DNA of 36,068 nucleotides. It comes from Actinomycetes bacterium. GTDB lineage: Bacteria; Actinomycetota; Acidimicrobiia; IMCC26256; PALSA-610. Location of the stretch: positions 1 through 36,068 of the forward strand of contig JANYBW010000047.1 in the NCBI GenBank assembly GCA_025360585.1, written 5' to 3'. Positions 7,267 to 15,615 of the stretch are shown one piece after another (positions within the stretch are counted from its first letter, which is position 1; the number at the start of each line of letters is the position of its first letter). The notes beneath the pieces are model-generated. The model ran no database searches and was not told where the DNA came from. It saw nothing but the letters and a program-made list of their open reading frames with translations. The position numbers were made by a program, and so were the translations under genes.

Positions 7267-9165
7267 GTGTTGAAACGCCGATCCACAAAACTCCTGATTG
7301 CGAGCTTCGGGCTGCTGACCGTCTTGGTCGCGTGGCGGGTTGTGAACGCCCCACAAGATCCAAAATCCTGGACGATCAGCCAATTCCGTTCCAATTTGGA
7401 AACCCGCGAGGTGCAGTCGGTGGTGCTCGCTCGGATCGATCATTCCTTGCACGGCCAGCTCACGAACGGCTTGCGTTTCCGAGTTGATTATCCCGAGAGT
7501 TCAGAGGCGAAACTCACCCAGGCTATGACGGACGCGGGCATCGAATGGACTGTCGATACGCAGAAACCGAACGAGTGGCTAAAGGTCGTCGGGTCGGTGC
7601 TGCCGTTTGTGCTGCTCTTTGGGATGTTGGGATTTATTTTCCGCCAAGTCGGTGGGCGGCTCGGTGGTGGCTTCGGCCGTTCGAAACCCAAACTGTTCGA
7701 TAAGACCCAACCGACGGTGCTGTTCGCAGATGTTGCCGGGATCGACGAAGCGGTCGAGGAACTCAAAGAAATCAAGGAGTTTTTGACTGCTCCAGCGAAG
7801 TTCATGTTGTTGGGTGCTCGTATTCCGAAGGGCGTGTTGCTCTACGGCCCGCCAGGGACCGGCAAGACATTGCTGGCCCGCGCCGTAGCGGGAGAAGCTG
7901 GTGTTCCGTTTTTCACGGTGTCGGGCTCGGACTTCGTGGAGATGTTCGTCGGCGTCGGCGCGGCCCGAGTGCGCGACCTGTTCGCGCAGGCGAAAGCAGC
8001 AGCACCCGCGGTGATTTTCATCGACGAAATCGATGCTGTTGGTCGTCATCGCGGTGCCGGTGTCGGTGGTGGTCACGACGAACGGGAACAGACGTTGAAT
8101 CAGATGCTCGTAGAGATGGACGGTTTCGAGCCGCATCTTGGCGTGATCATGATTGCTGCCACGAACCGTCCCGACATTCTCGACCCTGCGCTCTTGCGAC
8201 CCGGTCGCTTCGATCGTCAGGTGGTTGTGGATCGGCCCGATCTCAATGGCCGGGCGGCGATTCTGCGCGTGCACGCAAAATCCAAACCGATGGATCCGGG
8301 CGTTGATCTCACGGTGGTCGCCCGCCGGACTCCGGGATTCACCGGAGCCGATCTCGCCAACGTGTTGAACGAAGCCGCGATCCTGAGTGCCCGCCACGGT
8401 TTCTCGACGATCGGCACGGCGCAACTCGAAGCCGCGATCGATCGCGTGATGGCCGGCCCCGAGCGCCGGACTCGTGTGATTGCTGAACACGAACGGCAGG
8501 TAATCGCGTATCACGAAGCTGGCCACGCGCTCGTCGCCCACGTGTTGCCGCACACCGATCCCGTCCACAAAGTTTCGATTATTCCGCGCGGCAAAGCGTT
8601 GGGATTCACCCTCACAGTTCCGGTGGAAGACCGCTTCTTAGTTCGGCGCAGCGAACTCCGCGACGAAATTGCCATGCTGCTGGGCGGGCGCGCCGCGGAG
8701 CTACTCGTCTACAACGACCCAACGAGCGGCGCCCAAAACGACATAGAACGCGCCACCGGAGTCGCGCGCCAGATGGTTACGGAGTTTGGCATGACGGATC
8801 GGTTGGGTCCGGTGAAACTCGGGCATCGTTCGGGCGACGTGTTTTTGGGCCGCGAGATGAGTAACTCTCGAGATATTTCTGAAGAAATCGCTGCGGAGAT
8901 CGACGCCGAGGTGCGGATGTTGGTGGATACCGCGCACACCGAAGCGACCCGTATTTTGGTAGAGAATCGACTCGTCCTCGATACGCTGGCCGCTGCGCTC
9001 GTAGAACACGAAACCCTTGAAGCCGACGCGGTGCAAGCGATCCTTGCGAGCGCGCGAGTTGTTGAATCCACAATTGTGTTGCCCGGCTCGGGCCAACCCG
9101 CGGGAGCGGTTGCGGCAATCGAGCCTCCGACGCAATCCCGACCTGAACTGCCGAGACCGTTATGA
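7267..9165 (+). CDS. ftsH: ATP-dependent zinc metalloprotease FtsH
   Basis: 632 residues from GTG 7267 (GGGGG 6 nt upstream); a TTG at 7225 would add 14 residues unlike the family. Order: N-terminal membrane helix (about 8-24), periplasmic-side domain, second helix (about 103-123), then the AAA+ module with Walker A GPPGTGKT (about 194-201), Walker B VIFIDEID and the SRH arginine region (RPGRFDRQ). The M41 protease domain carries HEAGH at about 416-420. It extracts and degrades membrane and short-lived cytosolic proteins. The C-terminus ends in an Ala/Pro-rich tail, as is usual in actinobacteria. The stop overlaps the folE start (ATGA), so FtsH synthesis and the folate genes are linked. Confidence 0.97.
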   Translation: MLKRRSTKLLIASFGLLTVLVAWRVVNAPQDPKSWTISQFRSNLETREVQSVVLARIDHSLHGQLTNGLRFRVDYPESSEAKLTQAMTDAGIEWTVDTQKPNEWLKVVGSVLPFVLLFGMLGFIFRQVGGRLGGGFGRSKPKLFDKTQPTVLFADVAGIDEAVEELKEIKEFLTAPAKFMLLGARIPKGVLLYGPPGTGKTLLARAVAGEAGVPFFTVSGSDFVEMFVGVGAARVRDLFAQAKAAAPAVIFIDEIDAVGRHRGAGVGGGHDEREQTLNQMLVEMDGFEPHLGVIMIAATNRPDILDPALLRPGRFDRQVVVDRPDLNGRAAILRVHAKSKPMDPGVDLTVVARRTPGFTGADLANVLNEAAILSARHGFSTIGTAQLEAAIDRVMAGPERRTRVIAEHERQVIAYHEAGHALVAHVLPHTDPVHKVSIIPRGKALGFTLTVPVEDRFLVRRSELRDEIAMLLGGRAAELLVYNDPTSGAQNDIERATGVARQMVTEFGMTDRLGPVKLGHRSGDVFLGREMSNSRDISEEIAAEIDAEVRMLVDTAHTEATRILVENRLVLDTLAAALVEHETLEADAVQAILASARVVESTIVLPGSGQPAGAVAAIEPPTQSRPELPRPL

Positions 9166-9764
9166 CCAACCCTGCCGACGAACCGAGCCCGTTCGACCTT
9201 CCCCGAATTGAAGCCGCGGTGCGCGAAATCCTCGCGGCCATCGGTGAAGACCCAACTCGCGACGGCCTGCAAAAAACCCCACATCGCGTCGCCAAAATGT
9301 TCGCGGAAGTGTGCGCGGGTCTGCACGAGGATCCCTCGCAGCATCTTCACGTAACCTTCGACGCTGGCCACGACGAAATGGTGATGGTACGCGATATTCC
9401 GATGTATTCGTTGTGCGAGCATCACCTCGTGCCGTTTCACGGTCGAGCCCACGTGGCGTATATCCCAGGCCAAGACGGCCGGATCACTGGGTTGTCCAAG
9501 CTGGCGCGACTCGTCGACGGTTTCGCCAAACGGCCCCAGGTGCAGGAACGGCTAACGGCCCAGATCGCGGATGCGATCGTCGGTGCGCTGGCGCCCCGGG
9601 GTGCCCTTGTAGTGGTGGAAGCTGAGCACCTGTGTATGTCGATGCGTGGGGTCCGCAAGCCGGGTTCCACGACCCTGACCTCAGCGGTACGGGGTATTTT
9701 CAAAGAGAATGCGGCCACCCGCGCCGAAGCGATGTCGATGATCGGCCTCGGAATCCCGCGCTAG
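9162..9764 (+). CDS. folE: GTP cyclohydrolase I
   Basis: 200 residues. The zinc ligands and active-site signature are present: [20 protein letters not shown] with Cys and His, and the second Cys in [24 protein letters not shown]-like ([19 protein letters not shown]) marks the N-terminal helical part. It converts GTP to dihydroneopterin triphosphate, the first step of folate synthesis. The ATG overlaps the ftsH stop by 4 nt. Full length. Confidence 0.98.
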   Translation: MTNPADEPSPFDLPRIEAAVREILAAIGEDPTRDGLQKTPHRVAKMFAEVCAGLHEDPSQHLHVTFDAGHDEMVMVRDIPMYSLCEHHLVPFHGRAHVAYIPGQDGRITGLSKLARLVDGFAKRPQVQERLTAQIADAIVGALAPRGALVVVEAEHLCMSMRGVRKPGSTTLTSAVRGIFKENAATRAEAMSMIGLGIPR

Positions 9765-9811
9765 TTGGCGCCAGAAGTGGGTTCTCCAGGTCGGTATTCG
9801 TAGCGGTCCGG

Positions 9812-9817
9812 TAGCCT
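9812..9817 (+). promoter_or_regulatory. -10 box (TAGCCT) before folP
   Basis: TAGCCT is followed by 8 nt and the GTG start of folP at 9826, consistent with a near-leaderless internal promoter within the folate cluster. No strong -35 is visible. Confidence 0.35.
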
Positions 9818-9825
9818 TCCCAACT

Positions 9826-10671
9826 GTGACGTTTTCGGTGGGCCAACTGCCCCGGTTCGCGGTGATGGGCATTCTCAATGTCACTCCCGATTCATTCTCC
9901 GACGGTGGCAAATTCGTCGGGGTTGACGCCGCGGTGCGCCACGGCCTTGCGTTAGTGGCCGCCGGCGCAGCGATTCTCGATATTGGTGGCGAATCCAGCC
10001 GGCCGGGTGCTGATCCTGTGAGTACCGCCGATGAACTCGCTCGCGTCGTGCCGGTCGTTGAGCGTCTGGCGGCGGAGGTCGACATTCCAATTTCGATCGA
10101 CACGACGAAAGCCGAAGTCGCGGACGCTGCGCTCAGTGCCGGCGCGACGATCGTCAACGATATTTCTGGGGCGCAGCACGATTCATTGATGCTGGGTACC
10201 GTTGTGGCGCACGATGCCGCAGTTGTGTTGATGCACATGCAAGGCGAACCACGAACGATGCAAGTCGATCCGCACTACGACGATGTTGTGCAGGATGTCT
10301 GTCGATATCTCCAACGCCGCACCGAAGCCGCGATTTCCGCTGGTGTCCGAAGCGACGCGATTGTGGTTGATCCTGGGCTCGGTTTTGGCAAGACTTATGC
10401 CCATAATGTGGAACTTCTCGATGGAGTCGAGGCGCTGGTCCACGATCTGGATGTACCACTGTTGATCGGCGCATCGCGAAAAAGTTTTCTCGGCACTATG
10501 TTGTCCGGAGCCGCGGTGACTGATCGCGAAAGCGCGACAGTCGCCACGAGCGTGCTCGCATTTTTGCACGGCGCCGCGATCGTGCGCGTCCACGATGTTG
10601 CAGCGTCCGTCGCGGCGGCGCGAGTACTTGATTCTGTAACAGTCAGAACGCGACAAGGAGTGATGGCGTGA
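9826..10671 (+). CDS. folP: dihydropteroate synthase
   Basis: 281 residues. Pterin-binding motifs are ILNVTPDSFSDGG (about 16-28), the ADPVSTADEL loop after LDIGGESSRPG, VDPGLGFGKT and GASRKSFLG. It joins dihydropterin pyrophosphate and p-aminobenzoate and is the sulfonamide target. The start GTG 9826 has no ribosome site but a TAGCCT box 8 nt before it. The next gene begins inside its stop codon (GTGA at 10668-10671), so an unusual phosphatase-like protein is translationally coupled to DHPS. Confidence 0.97.
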   Translation: MTFSVGQLPRFAVMGILNVTPDSFSDGGKFVGVDAAVRHGLALVAAGAAILDIGGESSRPGADPVSTADELARVVPVVERLAAEVDIPISIDTTKAEVADAALSAGATIVNDISGAQHDSLMLGTVVAHDAAVVLMHMQGEPRTMQVDPHYDDVVQDVCRYLQRRTEAAISAGVRSDAIVVDPGLGFGKTYAHNVELLDGVEALVHDLDVPLLIGASRKSFLGTMLSGAAVTDRESATVATSVLAFLHGAAIVRVHDVAASVAAARVLDSVTVRTRQGVMA

Positions 10672-11195
10672 GTTCGCTACGAGGGCGTTGGGCCCAAGGT
10701 TTGCAACCCCGCAATTTCACGTGGGTCATTCAAGATCAACTCGCGGCAGCCGAACGGCCGGGCGGATTTTCGCGGAACCACCGCAAGGTTCGTCGCCAAG
10801 AAGAACTCATTTGGTTGCGCAACAATGGGTTTACGCGCATTGTTTCCCTGCTGGATTCCACCCATAACTTGCAGGCCTACGCCGATGCAGGTCTCGTTGG
10901 TGAACATCTGCCGATCGGCCGAGCGGACGAAATGGCCCACAATCTTGGGGTTATTTACGGGCGGCTCGCGATGTGGCTCGAATCGCCGAACGAGCGGCTC
11001 TTCGTGCACCATGAAGAATTTGGTGACCGCGTTTTGGGCTTCCTCGCGGGATACGTGCTGTACGCGCGGCTCGTAAATGAAGGCACCCATGCGATCGCAG
11101 CGATGGAGAAACTGTCGGGTCGCCAACTCGACGCGTCGGCGCGCACGATGGTGTCAGTCGTGTTGGAGCACGACGTCCGTAAACCATTGCCGTAG
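10668..11195 (+). CDS. dual-specificity phosphatase-fold protein lacking the catalytic Cys (pseudophosphatase)
   Basis: 175 residues. The N-terminus has the NFTWVIQDQLAAAERPG opening, followed by EELIWLRNNGFTRIVSLLDS, very like DUSP23-type phosphatases (NFSWV...GRLAG ... L..LGV..LVSL). The P-loop region aligns as FVHHEEFGDR: the invariant HCx5R of cysteine phosphatases reads H114-H115-x5-R121, so His replaces the nucleophilic Cys. The upstream general-acid Asp also seems absent. The downstream helix (LAGYVLYARLVNEG) is conserved. It is therefore unlikely to be a classical phosphatase; a binding or scaffold role, or a different chemistry, is inferred. It is coupled to folP by GTGA and followed 8 bp later by a COG3375 acetyltransferase. 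Confidence 0.75.
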   Translation: MSSLRGRWAQGLQPRNFTWVIQDQLAAAERPGGFSRNHRKVRRQEELIWLRNNGFTRIVSLLDSTHNLQAYADAGLVGEHLPIGRADEMAHNLGVIYGRLAMWLESPNERLFVHHEEFGDRVLGFLAGYVLYARLVNEGTHAIAAMEKLSGRQLDASARTMVSVVLEHDVRKPLP

Positions 11196-11203
11196 GTTTC
11201 GCG

Positions 11204-12046
11204 ATGCCCGTTCGTTTTCGGCACCTCCGTGATCATCACGAGTTTGACGCAGCCTGCGCGCTGGTTGCTGATATTTGGGGGCTTGAGCGACGCGACGCTC
11301 CTATCAACACCGAAGTACTGCGAGCGATGGAACACAGCGGCAGCTACATCGTTGGTGGGTTCGATCCCGAAGGCCTCGTCGCAATATCGATCGCGTTTTG
11401 GGGCCAGGACACCGACGGCTTGCTACTGCACTCCCACATCACCGGCGTTGCCACTCGATCAGCGAATCAAGGGCTTGGCGTTGCGATCAAACGCCATCAA
11501 CGAGAGTGGACCTTGGCGCGTGGGGCGACCCGGATTTGCTGGACTTTCGATCCACTGATTCGCCGCAACGCATATTTTAATTTTGAACGGCTCGGCGCCC
11601 GCGGTATCGAATACCACGAGGCCTTCTACGGAATCATGGACGACGCGATCAATCGCGGTGAAGCCAGCGACCGGATGGTCGCACGATGGGATCTGGAGAG
11701 CGGGAATCCCGAGCGACGGCCTGAGCCCAGAGGTAAGCCTGCGCGTGCGCCTAAGGGAGCGTTGACCCCGGACCTCGACAGTCGCGTGTTGTTAAGGTCG
11801 TCGACTACGAACGCGGCCGGCGCACCGATCGTCGAAGACCTTGAGAATCTTGTGGGCGAAACGCGACTGCGCGTGTTCATTCCGCACGATATTGAAGCGA
11901 TGCGGCAAAACGATCGTCAGCTCGCGACTCAATGGCGCATCGCTTCGCGTGCCGCGCTCGGCCGCGCAATACAAGCGGGTTTCGTTGCGGTTTCGATGTC
12001 CGCCGACGGCTGGCTCGGGCTGCTACGCGCGAACAATCCGGACTGA
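11204..12046 (+). CDS. GNAT-related acetyltransferase, COG3375 family
   Basis: 280 residues. It has an N-terminal GNAT-like fold with the COG3375 hallmarks: LLLHSHITGV (about 73-82), the acyl-CoA loop region RSANQGLGVAIKRHQRE, the FDPLIRRNAYFNFERLGA segment, and a long C-terminal domain with FIPHDIEAMR. The family is conserved but its substrate is not established. It follows the pseudophosphatase by 8 bp, so both are probably expressed with folP. Its last 24 bp overlap the end of pyk on the other strand. No regulatory signal of its own is seen. Confidence 0.8.
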   Translation: MPVRFRHLRDHHEFDAACALVADIWGLERRDAPINTEVLRAMEHSGSYIVGGFDPEGLVAISIAFWGQDTDGLLLHSHITGVATRSANQGLGVAIKRHQREWTLARGATRICWTFDPLIRRNAYFNFERLGARGIEYHEAFYGIMDDAINRGEASDRMVARWDLESGNPERRPEPRGKPARAPKGALTPDLDSRVLLRSSTTNAAGAPIVEDLENLVGETRLRVFIPHDIEAMRQNDRQLATQWRIASRAALGRAIQAGFVAVSMSADGWLGLLRANNPD

Positions 12047-13435
12047 ATCGGTGCTTCCAGCGCGAGGGCCCGCGTCGCCAAATACGAGGGCAACGAGTTC
12101 GCCATCGCGAACCAAACCGGCGCTGCGAGCAGCCTGGACTGCGAGCCTCAGCTGTTGACCGCCGTCGGCGGTTTCCGGCACGACTAGGGGCGTGACTCCC
12201 CAGACCAAACACAGCCCGCCCAGCACCTCATGCGTTGGAGAGATTCCGGCAACGGGCATGGTTGGGCGAAACGCTGCGACTCGGCGCGCAGTTTGGCCGC
12301 TGCGCGTCGGGCACAAAATCGCCGCAACCTTCAAATCTTCCGCCGCGTGGACTGCGGCGTGGGCAACCGCCCACGCAACCTTGTCGTTATCCGGGGCTTC
12401 GACCCCTGTCGGTGTGTCGTGATGCCGATCCCAATGCTCGGCCGCTTCGGCAACCTCAGCCATCGTCCGCACAACATCGGCAGGGTGCGATCCGACTGCC
12501 GTTTCTTCAGAGAGCATGAGTGCATCGGTACCGTCGATCACCGCATTGGCAACATCGTTGACCTCGGCGCGCGTTGGGAGTGGCGCGCGGGTCATCGATT
12601 CGAGCATCTGCGTGGCCGTGATCACCGTGCGGCCAGCAAGGTTGCACATCCGAATGATGTCTTTTTGAATCAGTGGCACGCGCCGCGCCGGTAGCTGGAT
12701 ACCGAGGTCGCCGCGAGCGACCATAACGGCATCGGTTGCGATCATGATCGCTTCGAGATTGTCGACCGCGAGTGCCGTTTCAATCTTGGCGATGAGCGCG
12801 GGCTTCATACCGCGCTTAGGAAGCAGTGACCGCACGTGATCGATGTCTTCGGCGTTGCGAACGAAAGAAAGTCCAACAAAATCAGCCCGAATCTCGATGG
12901 CCATTTCGAGCGCGACTCGATCGCGTTCAGTGAAGGGTTCGATGTGACGCTCAGCCTTGGGCACGTGCATGCCTTTGCGTGAACGCAAGATTCCGCCGCG
13001 CCGAATGATGGTAGAGACGTCCGCGCCGTCGACGGAAACCACTTCTAAAACGATCGCGCCGTCGGCTAGAAATACTTCATCACCGGGATGCATCCATTGC
13101 GCGAGCTCGGGCAATGTCGTCGAGACCTGGGTAGCGTCGCCAGAAATTCGTTCGCCCCGCAACGTGAAGGACGCGCCGATTGCCAACTCGACTTCGTCCG
13201 CGGCGAGATCTCCCGATCGCAGTTTTGGCCCGGGAAGATCAACTAACACGCCAATGGTGCGGCCGAGGTCTGTCGCGATGGTGCGAGCCCGGCTCGCGTT
13301 CTCGCGGTGCTGCTCAAGCGTGCCGTGCGAGGCATTCAGCCGCACCACATCCACGCCAGCCGCAATGATGGAAAGCATCGAGGTTGGGTCTGAGGTTGCG
13401 GGGCCGATAGTGGCAACGATCTTGGTGCGGCGCAT
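12023..13435 (-). CDS. pyk: pyruvate kinase
   Basis: 470 residues from ATG 13435 (MRRTKIVATIGPATSD). Motifs: VVRLNASHG, LVDLPGPKLRSG, the active-site Lys/Glu in LIAKIETALAVDNLEAI, MVARGDLGIQLP (metal and ADP site) and VITATQMLESM. The C-terminal allosteric domain is complete. It converts PEP and ADP to pyruvate and ATP at the end of glycolysis. An upstream open extension (to 13711) crosses the perfect 13486-13531 inverted repeat and is not part of the family. The gene is inserted, on the opposite strand, between the two halves of the folate cluster, and its 3' end overlaps the COG3375 gene by 24 bp, so the two transcripts are antisense at their ends. Confidence 0.97.
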   Translation of the reverse strand: MRRTKIVATIGPATSDPTSMLSIIAAGVDVVRLNASHGTLEQHRENASRARTIATDLGRTIGVLVDLPGPKLRSGDLAADEVELAIGASFTLRGERISGDATQVSTTLPELAQWMHPGDEVFLADGAIVLEVVSVDGADVSTIIRRGGILRSRKGMHVPKAERHIEPFTERDRVALEMAIEIRADFVGLSFVRNAEDIDHVRSLLPKRGMKPALIAKIETALAVDNLEAIMIATDAVMVARGDLGIQLPARRVPLIQKDIIRMCNLAGRTVITATQMLESMTRAPLPTRAEVNDVANAVIDGTDALMLSEETAVGSHPADVVRTMAEVAEAAEHWDRHHDTPTGVEAPDNDKVAWAVAHAAVHAAEDLKVAAILCPTRSGQTARRVAAFRPTMPVAGISPTHEVLGGLCLVWGVTPLVVPETADGGQQLRLAVQAARSAGLVRDGELVALVFGDAGPRAGSTDSVRIVRA

Positions 13436-13485
13436 AGTCCATTGTGTCCTACCAAAGCTCACGTTTGTTTCATGCCCTGCTTCTT

Positions 13486-13531
13486 CTGTGTCCCACTGGT
13501 ATTCCGCCCGTGGAATACCAGTGGGACACAG
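13486..13531. repeat. perfect 20-bp inverted repeat with 6-nt loop
   Basis: Left arm 13486-13505 (CTGTGTCCCACTGGTATTCC) and right arm 13512-13531 are exact reverse complements, with a 6-nt loop GCCCGT. It lies in the 127-bp divergent gap between pyk and folB and covers the expected -35 position of the folB promoter. There is no T-run on either side, so a simple terminator is unlikely. It could be an operator, a cruciform or a REP-type dispersed element. Confidence 0.97.
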
Positions 13532-13547
13532 GGGGTGGGGCTGCGGG

Positions 13548-13553
13548 TACGGT
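13548..13553 (+). promoter_or_regulatory. -10 box (TACGGT) of folB
   Basis: TACGGT is followed by 9 nt and ATG 13563. The -35 position (about 13525-13530) lies inside the right arm of the perfect inverted repeat, so any protein or structure at that repeat would affect this promoter. Inferred. Confidence 0.35.
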
Positions 13554-13562
13554 TCGGGTCCT

Positions 13563-13913
13563 ATGGATCGGATCATTGTTGAGGGTTTGCGCGCGGTAGG
13601 TACCCACGGTGTGCTGCCCGAAGAAAAAGTACGGGCCCAGCCGTTTTTGGTCAATCTTGAATTGGTAGTGGATCTGGCGGCGTCGGGCCTCAGCGACGAT
13701 CTCAACGACACAGTGAGCTACGCCGATGTGATTGATGGCGTTGAACGGGTAGTTACTCATGAACGCTTCGAATTGATCGAACGGCTCGCGCAACGAATCG
13801 CGGAAGTATGCCGCGCCGATGAACGCGTGACTGCTGTGGTCGTGGAGGTGCGCAAGCTGCGGCCTCCGGTGCCGAGCGATGTCGCCTATACCGCAGTACG
13901 CATCGAGCGTTAG
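13563..13913 (+). CDS. folB: dihydroneopterin aldolase
   Basis: 116 residues. The opening DRIIVEGLRAVGTHGVLPEEK is the FolB pattern, with the VSYADVIDGVE element binding the pterin Glu/Tyr and ERLAQRIAEV in the long helix. The C-terminal VRKLRPPVPSDV motif closes the family. It cleaves dihydroneopterin to hydroxymethyl-dihydropterin, upstream of FolK. The start is ATG 13563; no Shine-Dalgarno sequence is seen, in line with a near-leaderless message. Its stop codon touches the 12-bp repeat that carries the folK start codons. Confidence 0.94.
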   Translation: MDRIIVEGLRAVGTHGVLPEEKVRAQPFLVNLELVVDLAASGLSDDLNDTVSYADVIDGVERVVTHERFELIERLAQRIAEVCRADERVTAVVVEVRKLRPPVPSDVAYTAVRIER

Positions 13914-13948
13914 CCGGAACGTGAGCCGGAACGTGAGCCAGAACGTGA
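13913..13948 (+). repeat. 12-bp tandem repeat carrying three in-frame GTG starts
   Basis: Three units (13913-13924, 13925-13936, 13937-13948) read GCCGGAACGTGA, GCCGGAACGTGA and GCCAGAACGTGA. Each ends in a GTG in the folK frame (13921, 13933, 13945). The first unit begins in the folB stop codon. The repeat multiplies the folK initiation region. Confidence 0.93.
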
Positions 13949-14421
13949 GCACGCGCGCGTACCTCGGTATTGGCACGAATCTGGGTGATCGGCTCGCGTT
14001 TCTTCAGGGCGCGCTTGATGCACTTCGAGGCCGTGCCGGGGTCAGCGTGCTGGCGACCTCGGCGGTGTACGAGACGGCGCCAATCGGCGGCCCTGAGCAG
14101 GGCCAGTACCTTAATGCAGTGATCGAGATCGATACGTCACTCGATTGTGATGAGCTTCTTGTGGTCGCGCAGCAACTCGAAGTGGATGCCCAACGCGTGC
14201 GCGAAGTTCGGTGGGGTCCAAGGACTCTCGACGTCGACGTGCTGCTGTTCGGCGATGTGGTGCAAGATGATCCGCGGCTGACTCTTCCGCATCCGCGAAT
14301 GTTTGAACGCGCCTTTGTGTTGATTCCCCTGCGCGATATCGCACCGTCGCTGATCCCCGCGGGTTGCGAAGCCGTCATGTGGGACCCAACGGTCGTGCGG
14401 TTTCCCCAAGGTTTGGTGTGA
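13945..14421 (+). CDS. folK: 2-amino-4-hydroxy-6-hydroxymethyldihydropteridine diphosphokinase
   Basis: 158 residues from GTG 13945, giving MSTRAYLGIGTNLGDR, the usual HPPK N-terminus. Catalytic motifs are YETAPIGGPEQGQYLNAV and RWGPRTLDVDVLLFGD, with LPHPRMFERAFVLIPL near the end. It transfers pyrophosphate from ATP to 6-hydroxymethyl-dihydropterin, making the FolP substrate. Two more in-frame GTGs (13921 and 13933), created by a 12-bp duplication, would add MSRNVSRNVSQN-like extensions; a further upstream start at 13879 lies inside folB. Which is used cannot be told from the sequence. It follows folB closely and precedes the DUF2520 gene by 16 bp. Confidence 0.95.
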   Translation: MSTRAYLGIGTNLGDRLAFLQGALDALRGRAGVSVLATSAVYETAPIGGPEQGQYLNAVIEIDTSLDCDELLVVAQQLEVDAQRVREVRWGPRTLDVDVLLFGDVVQDDPRLTLPHPRMFERAFVLIPLRDIAPSLIPAGCEAVMWDPTVVRFPQGLV

Positions 14422-14437
14422 GTGTGGAGCCGCAGGC

Positions 14438-15286
14438 GTGAATATTGCCGCAGAACCGACATTGTCGCTCGTGGGGCCAGGCCGCGCCGGAACGACGATC
14501 GCGTTAGCCCTGATGGCGAACGGCTATCGCGTGGTTGGGGTGGCCGGGCGTTCGATCGACGCGCAGAGCACCCAAGACGCCGCCGCAATTTGTGGCGCCC
14601 ACGCGCGATTCGTCAGCGATGTCGGTATTGGGGCATCGGCGGTGATCATCGCCACGCCGGACCAAGCTGTTGCGTCCGTAGCGAGTGCGATCGCGGCGAC
14701 GCTGGAACCGAATTCGTTGGTACTCCACTTGGCTGGCTCATTGACACTGTCCGTGTTCGACAATTTGGTCTCACAACGCAGCGACATCCGCGTGGCGTCG
14801 CTGCATCCTTTGCAAACGATGCCGTCGATAAGCGAAGGCCTGGATCGACTACCGCGTTCCTTTGCTGCGATCGATGGAGATCCAGAAGTCGAGACGATCG
14901 CAGAATTGCTGGAGCTCCGACCGCTTCGGGTGGCTCCGATTGATCGTGCTCGCTATCACGCGTCGGCCGTGGTCGCTTCGAATCACGTCGTGGCGCTGTT
15001 GGGCCAAGTCGAACGGCTCGCAGCCTCTGCCGGTGTGCCCTTCGAGGCGTTGCGTCCGCTGGTGGAAGCATCGGTTGAAAATGCGTTCTCGATGGGGCCG
15101 AGCGCGGCCTTAACCGGTCCGGTTGCAAGGGGCGATTTCAAAACGGTGGAAGCACACCTGCGCGCCCTTGACCCGGGCGAACGCGACGCCTATCGGAGCC
15201 TCGCCCGCGAGGCCGCGCGTCTGGTTGAGCGTCGTGGCGACGGGCTCGAGCGCCTGTTCAAAGATCTCGGCAATTTCGACGGCTAA
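14438..15286 (+). CDS. Rossmann/DUF2520 NAD(P)-dependent oxidoreductase-like protein
   Basis: 282 residues from GTG 14438. The N-terminal dinucleotide fold reads LSLVGPGRAGTTIALALMANGY (GxGxxG form), with the substrate-side strands IIATPDQAV and LHLAGSL. The C-terminal DUF2520 helical domain has YHASAVVASNHVVALLGQVERLA and ENAFSMGPSAALTGPVARGD. This architecture resembles ketopantoate reductase and pyrroline-carboxylate reductase relatives. Between folK and panC it matches mycobacterial Rv3603c, of unknown function. A role supplying ketopantoate reduction for the pantothenate genes is possible but unproven. Its 3' end is followed by a repeat-filled 344-bp gap. Confidence 0.85.
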   Translation: MNIAAEPTLSLVGPGRAGTTIALALMANGYRVVGVAGRSIDAQSTQDAAAICGAHARFVSDVGIGASAVIIATPDQAVASVASAIAATLEPNSLVLHLAGSLTLSVFDNLVSQRSDIRVASLHPLQTMPSISEGLDRLPRSFAAIDGDPEVETIAELLELRPLRVAPIDRARYHASAVVASNHVVALLGQVERLAASAGVPFEALRPLVEASVENAFSMGPSAALTGPVARGDFKTVEAHLRALDPGERDAYRSLAREAARLVERRGDGLERLFKDLGNFDG

Positions 15287-15361
15287 GAGGGCGCGCCAAA
15301 AGGCGACGGATTCTGGCTGATCTCGACGAAACGCGCCGCCGCCCCGCGGCCCGAACGGCCC

Positions 15362-15603
15362 CGGAGCGCAGCGACGAGAGCGGGAAACCGGAGCGCGGCG
15401 ACGAGAGCGGGTAACTGGAGCGCGGCGACGAGAGCGGGTAACCGGAGCGCAGCGACGAGAGCGGGTAACCGGAGCGCAGCGACGAGTGCGGGTAACCGGA
15501 GCGCAGCGACGAGAGCGGGTAACCGGAGCGTAGCGACGAGTGCGGGTAACCGGATTCTTGCATCGGCTTACCTCTCACCTTTCGGCGTGCGTTCTCAGTG
15601 GCG
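15362..15603 (+). repeat. 27-bp tandem repeat (7 copies) plus conserved tail element
   Basis: Seven head-to-tail 27-bp units (15362-15550) of the form CGGAGCGCAGCGACGAGAGC + GGGTAAC, differing at a few positions, run into a tail (15551-15603). The tail reappears at 33087-33142 (25 of the first 28 bases the same). On the minus strand the tail has GAGAGG, 7 nt, then ATG (15563), opening a 101-codon frame to 15258 with a 9-residue repeat SGYPLSSLR. Whether this is translated is unknown. The rest of the 344-bp gap between the DUF2520 gene and panC holds only the panC promoter box. Confidence 0.93.
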
Positions 15604-15615
15604 CACGACGAGCCC

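Noticed and set aside
13486-13531. Reading the inverted repeat as a rho-independent terminator
   Set aside because: It lies between divergent starts, where no transcript ends, and neither side has a T-run.
13436-13711. N-terminal extension of pyruvate kinase
   Set aside because: It would translate through the perfect inverted repeat and part of folB; MRRTKIVATIGP at 13435 is the family N-terminus.
15362-15550. CRISPR array
   Set aside because: Units are head-to-tail with no unique spacers, and no cas genes are present.
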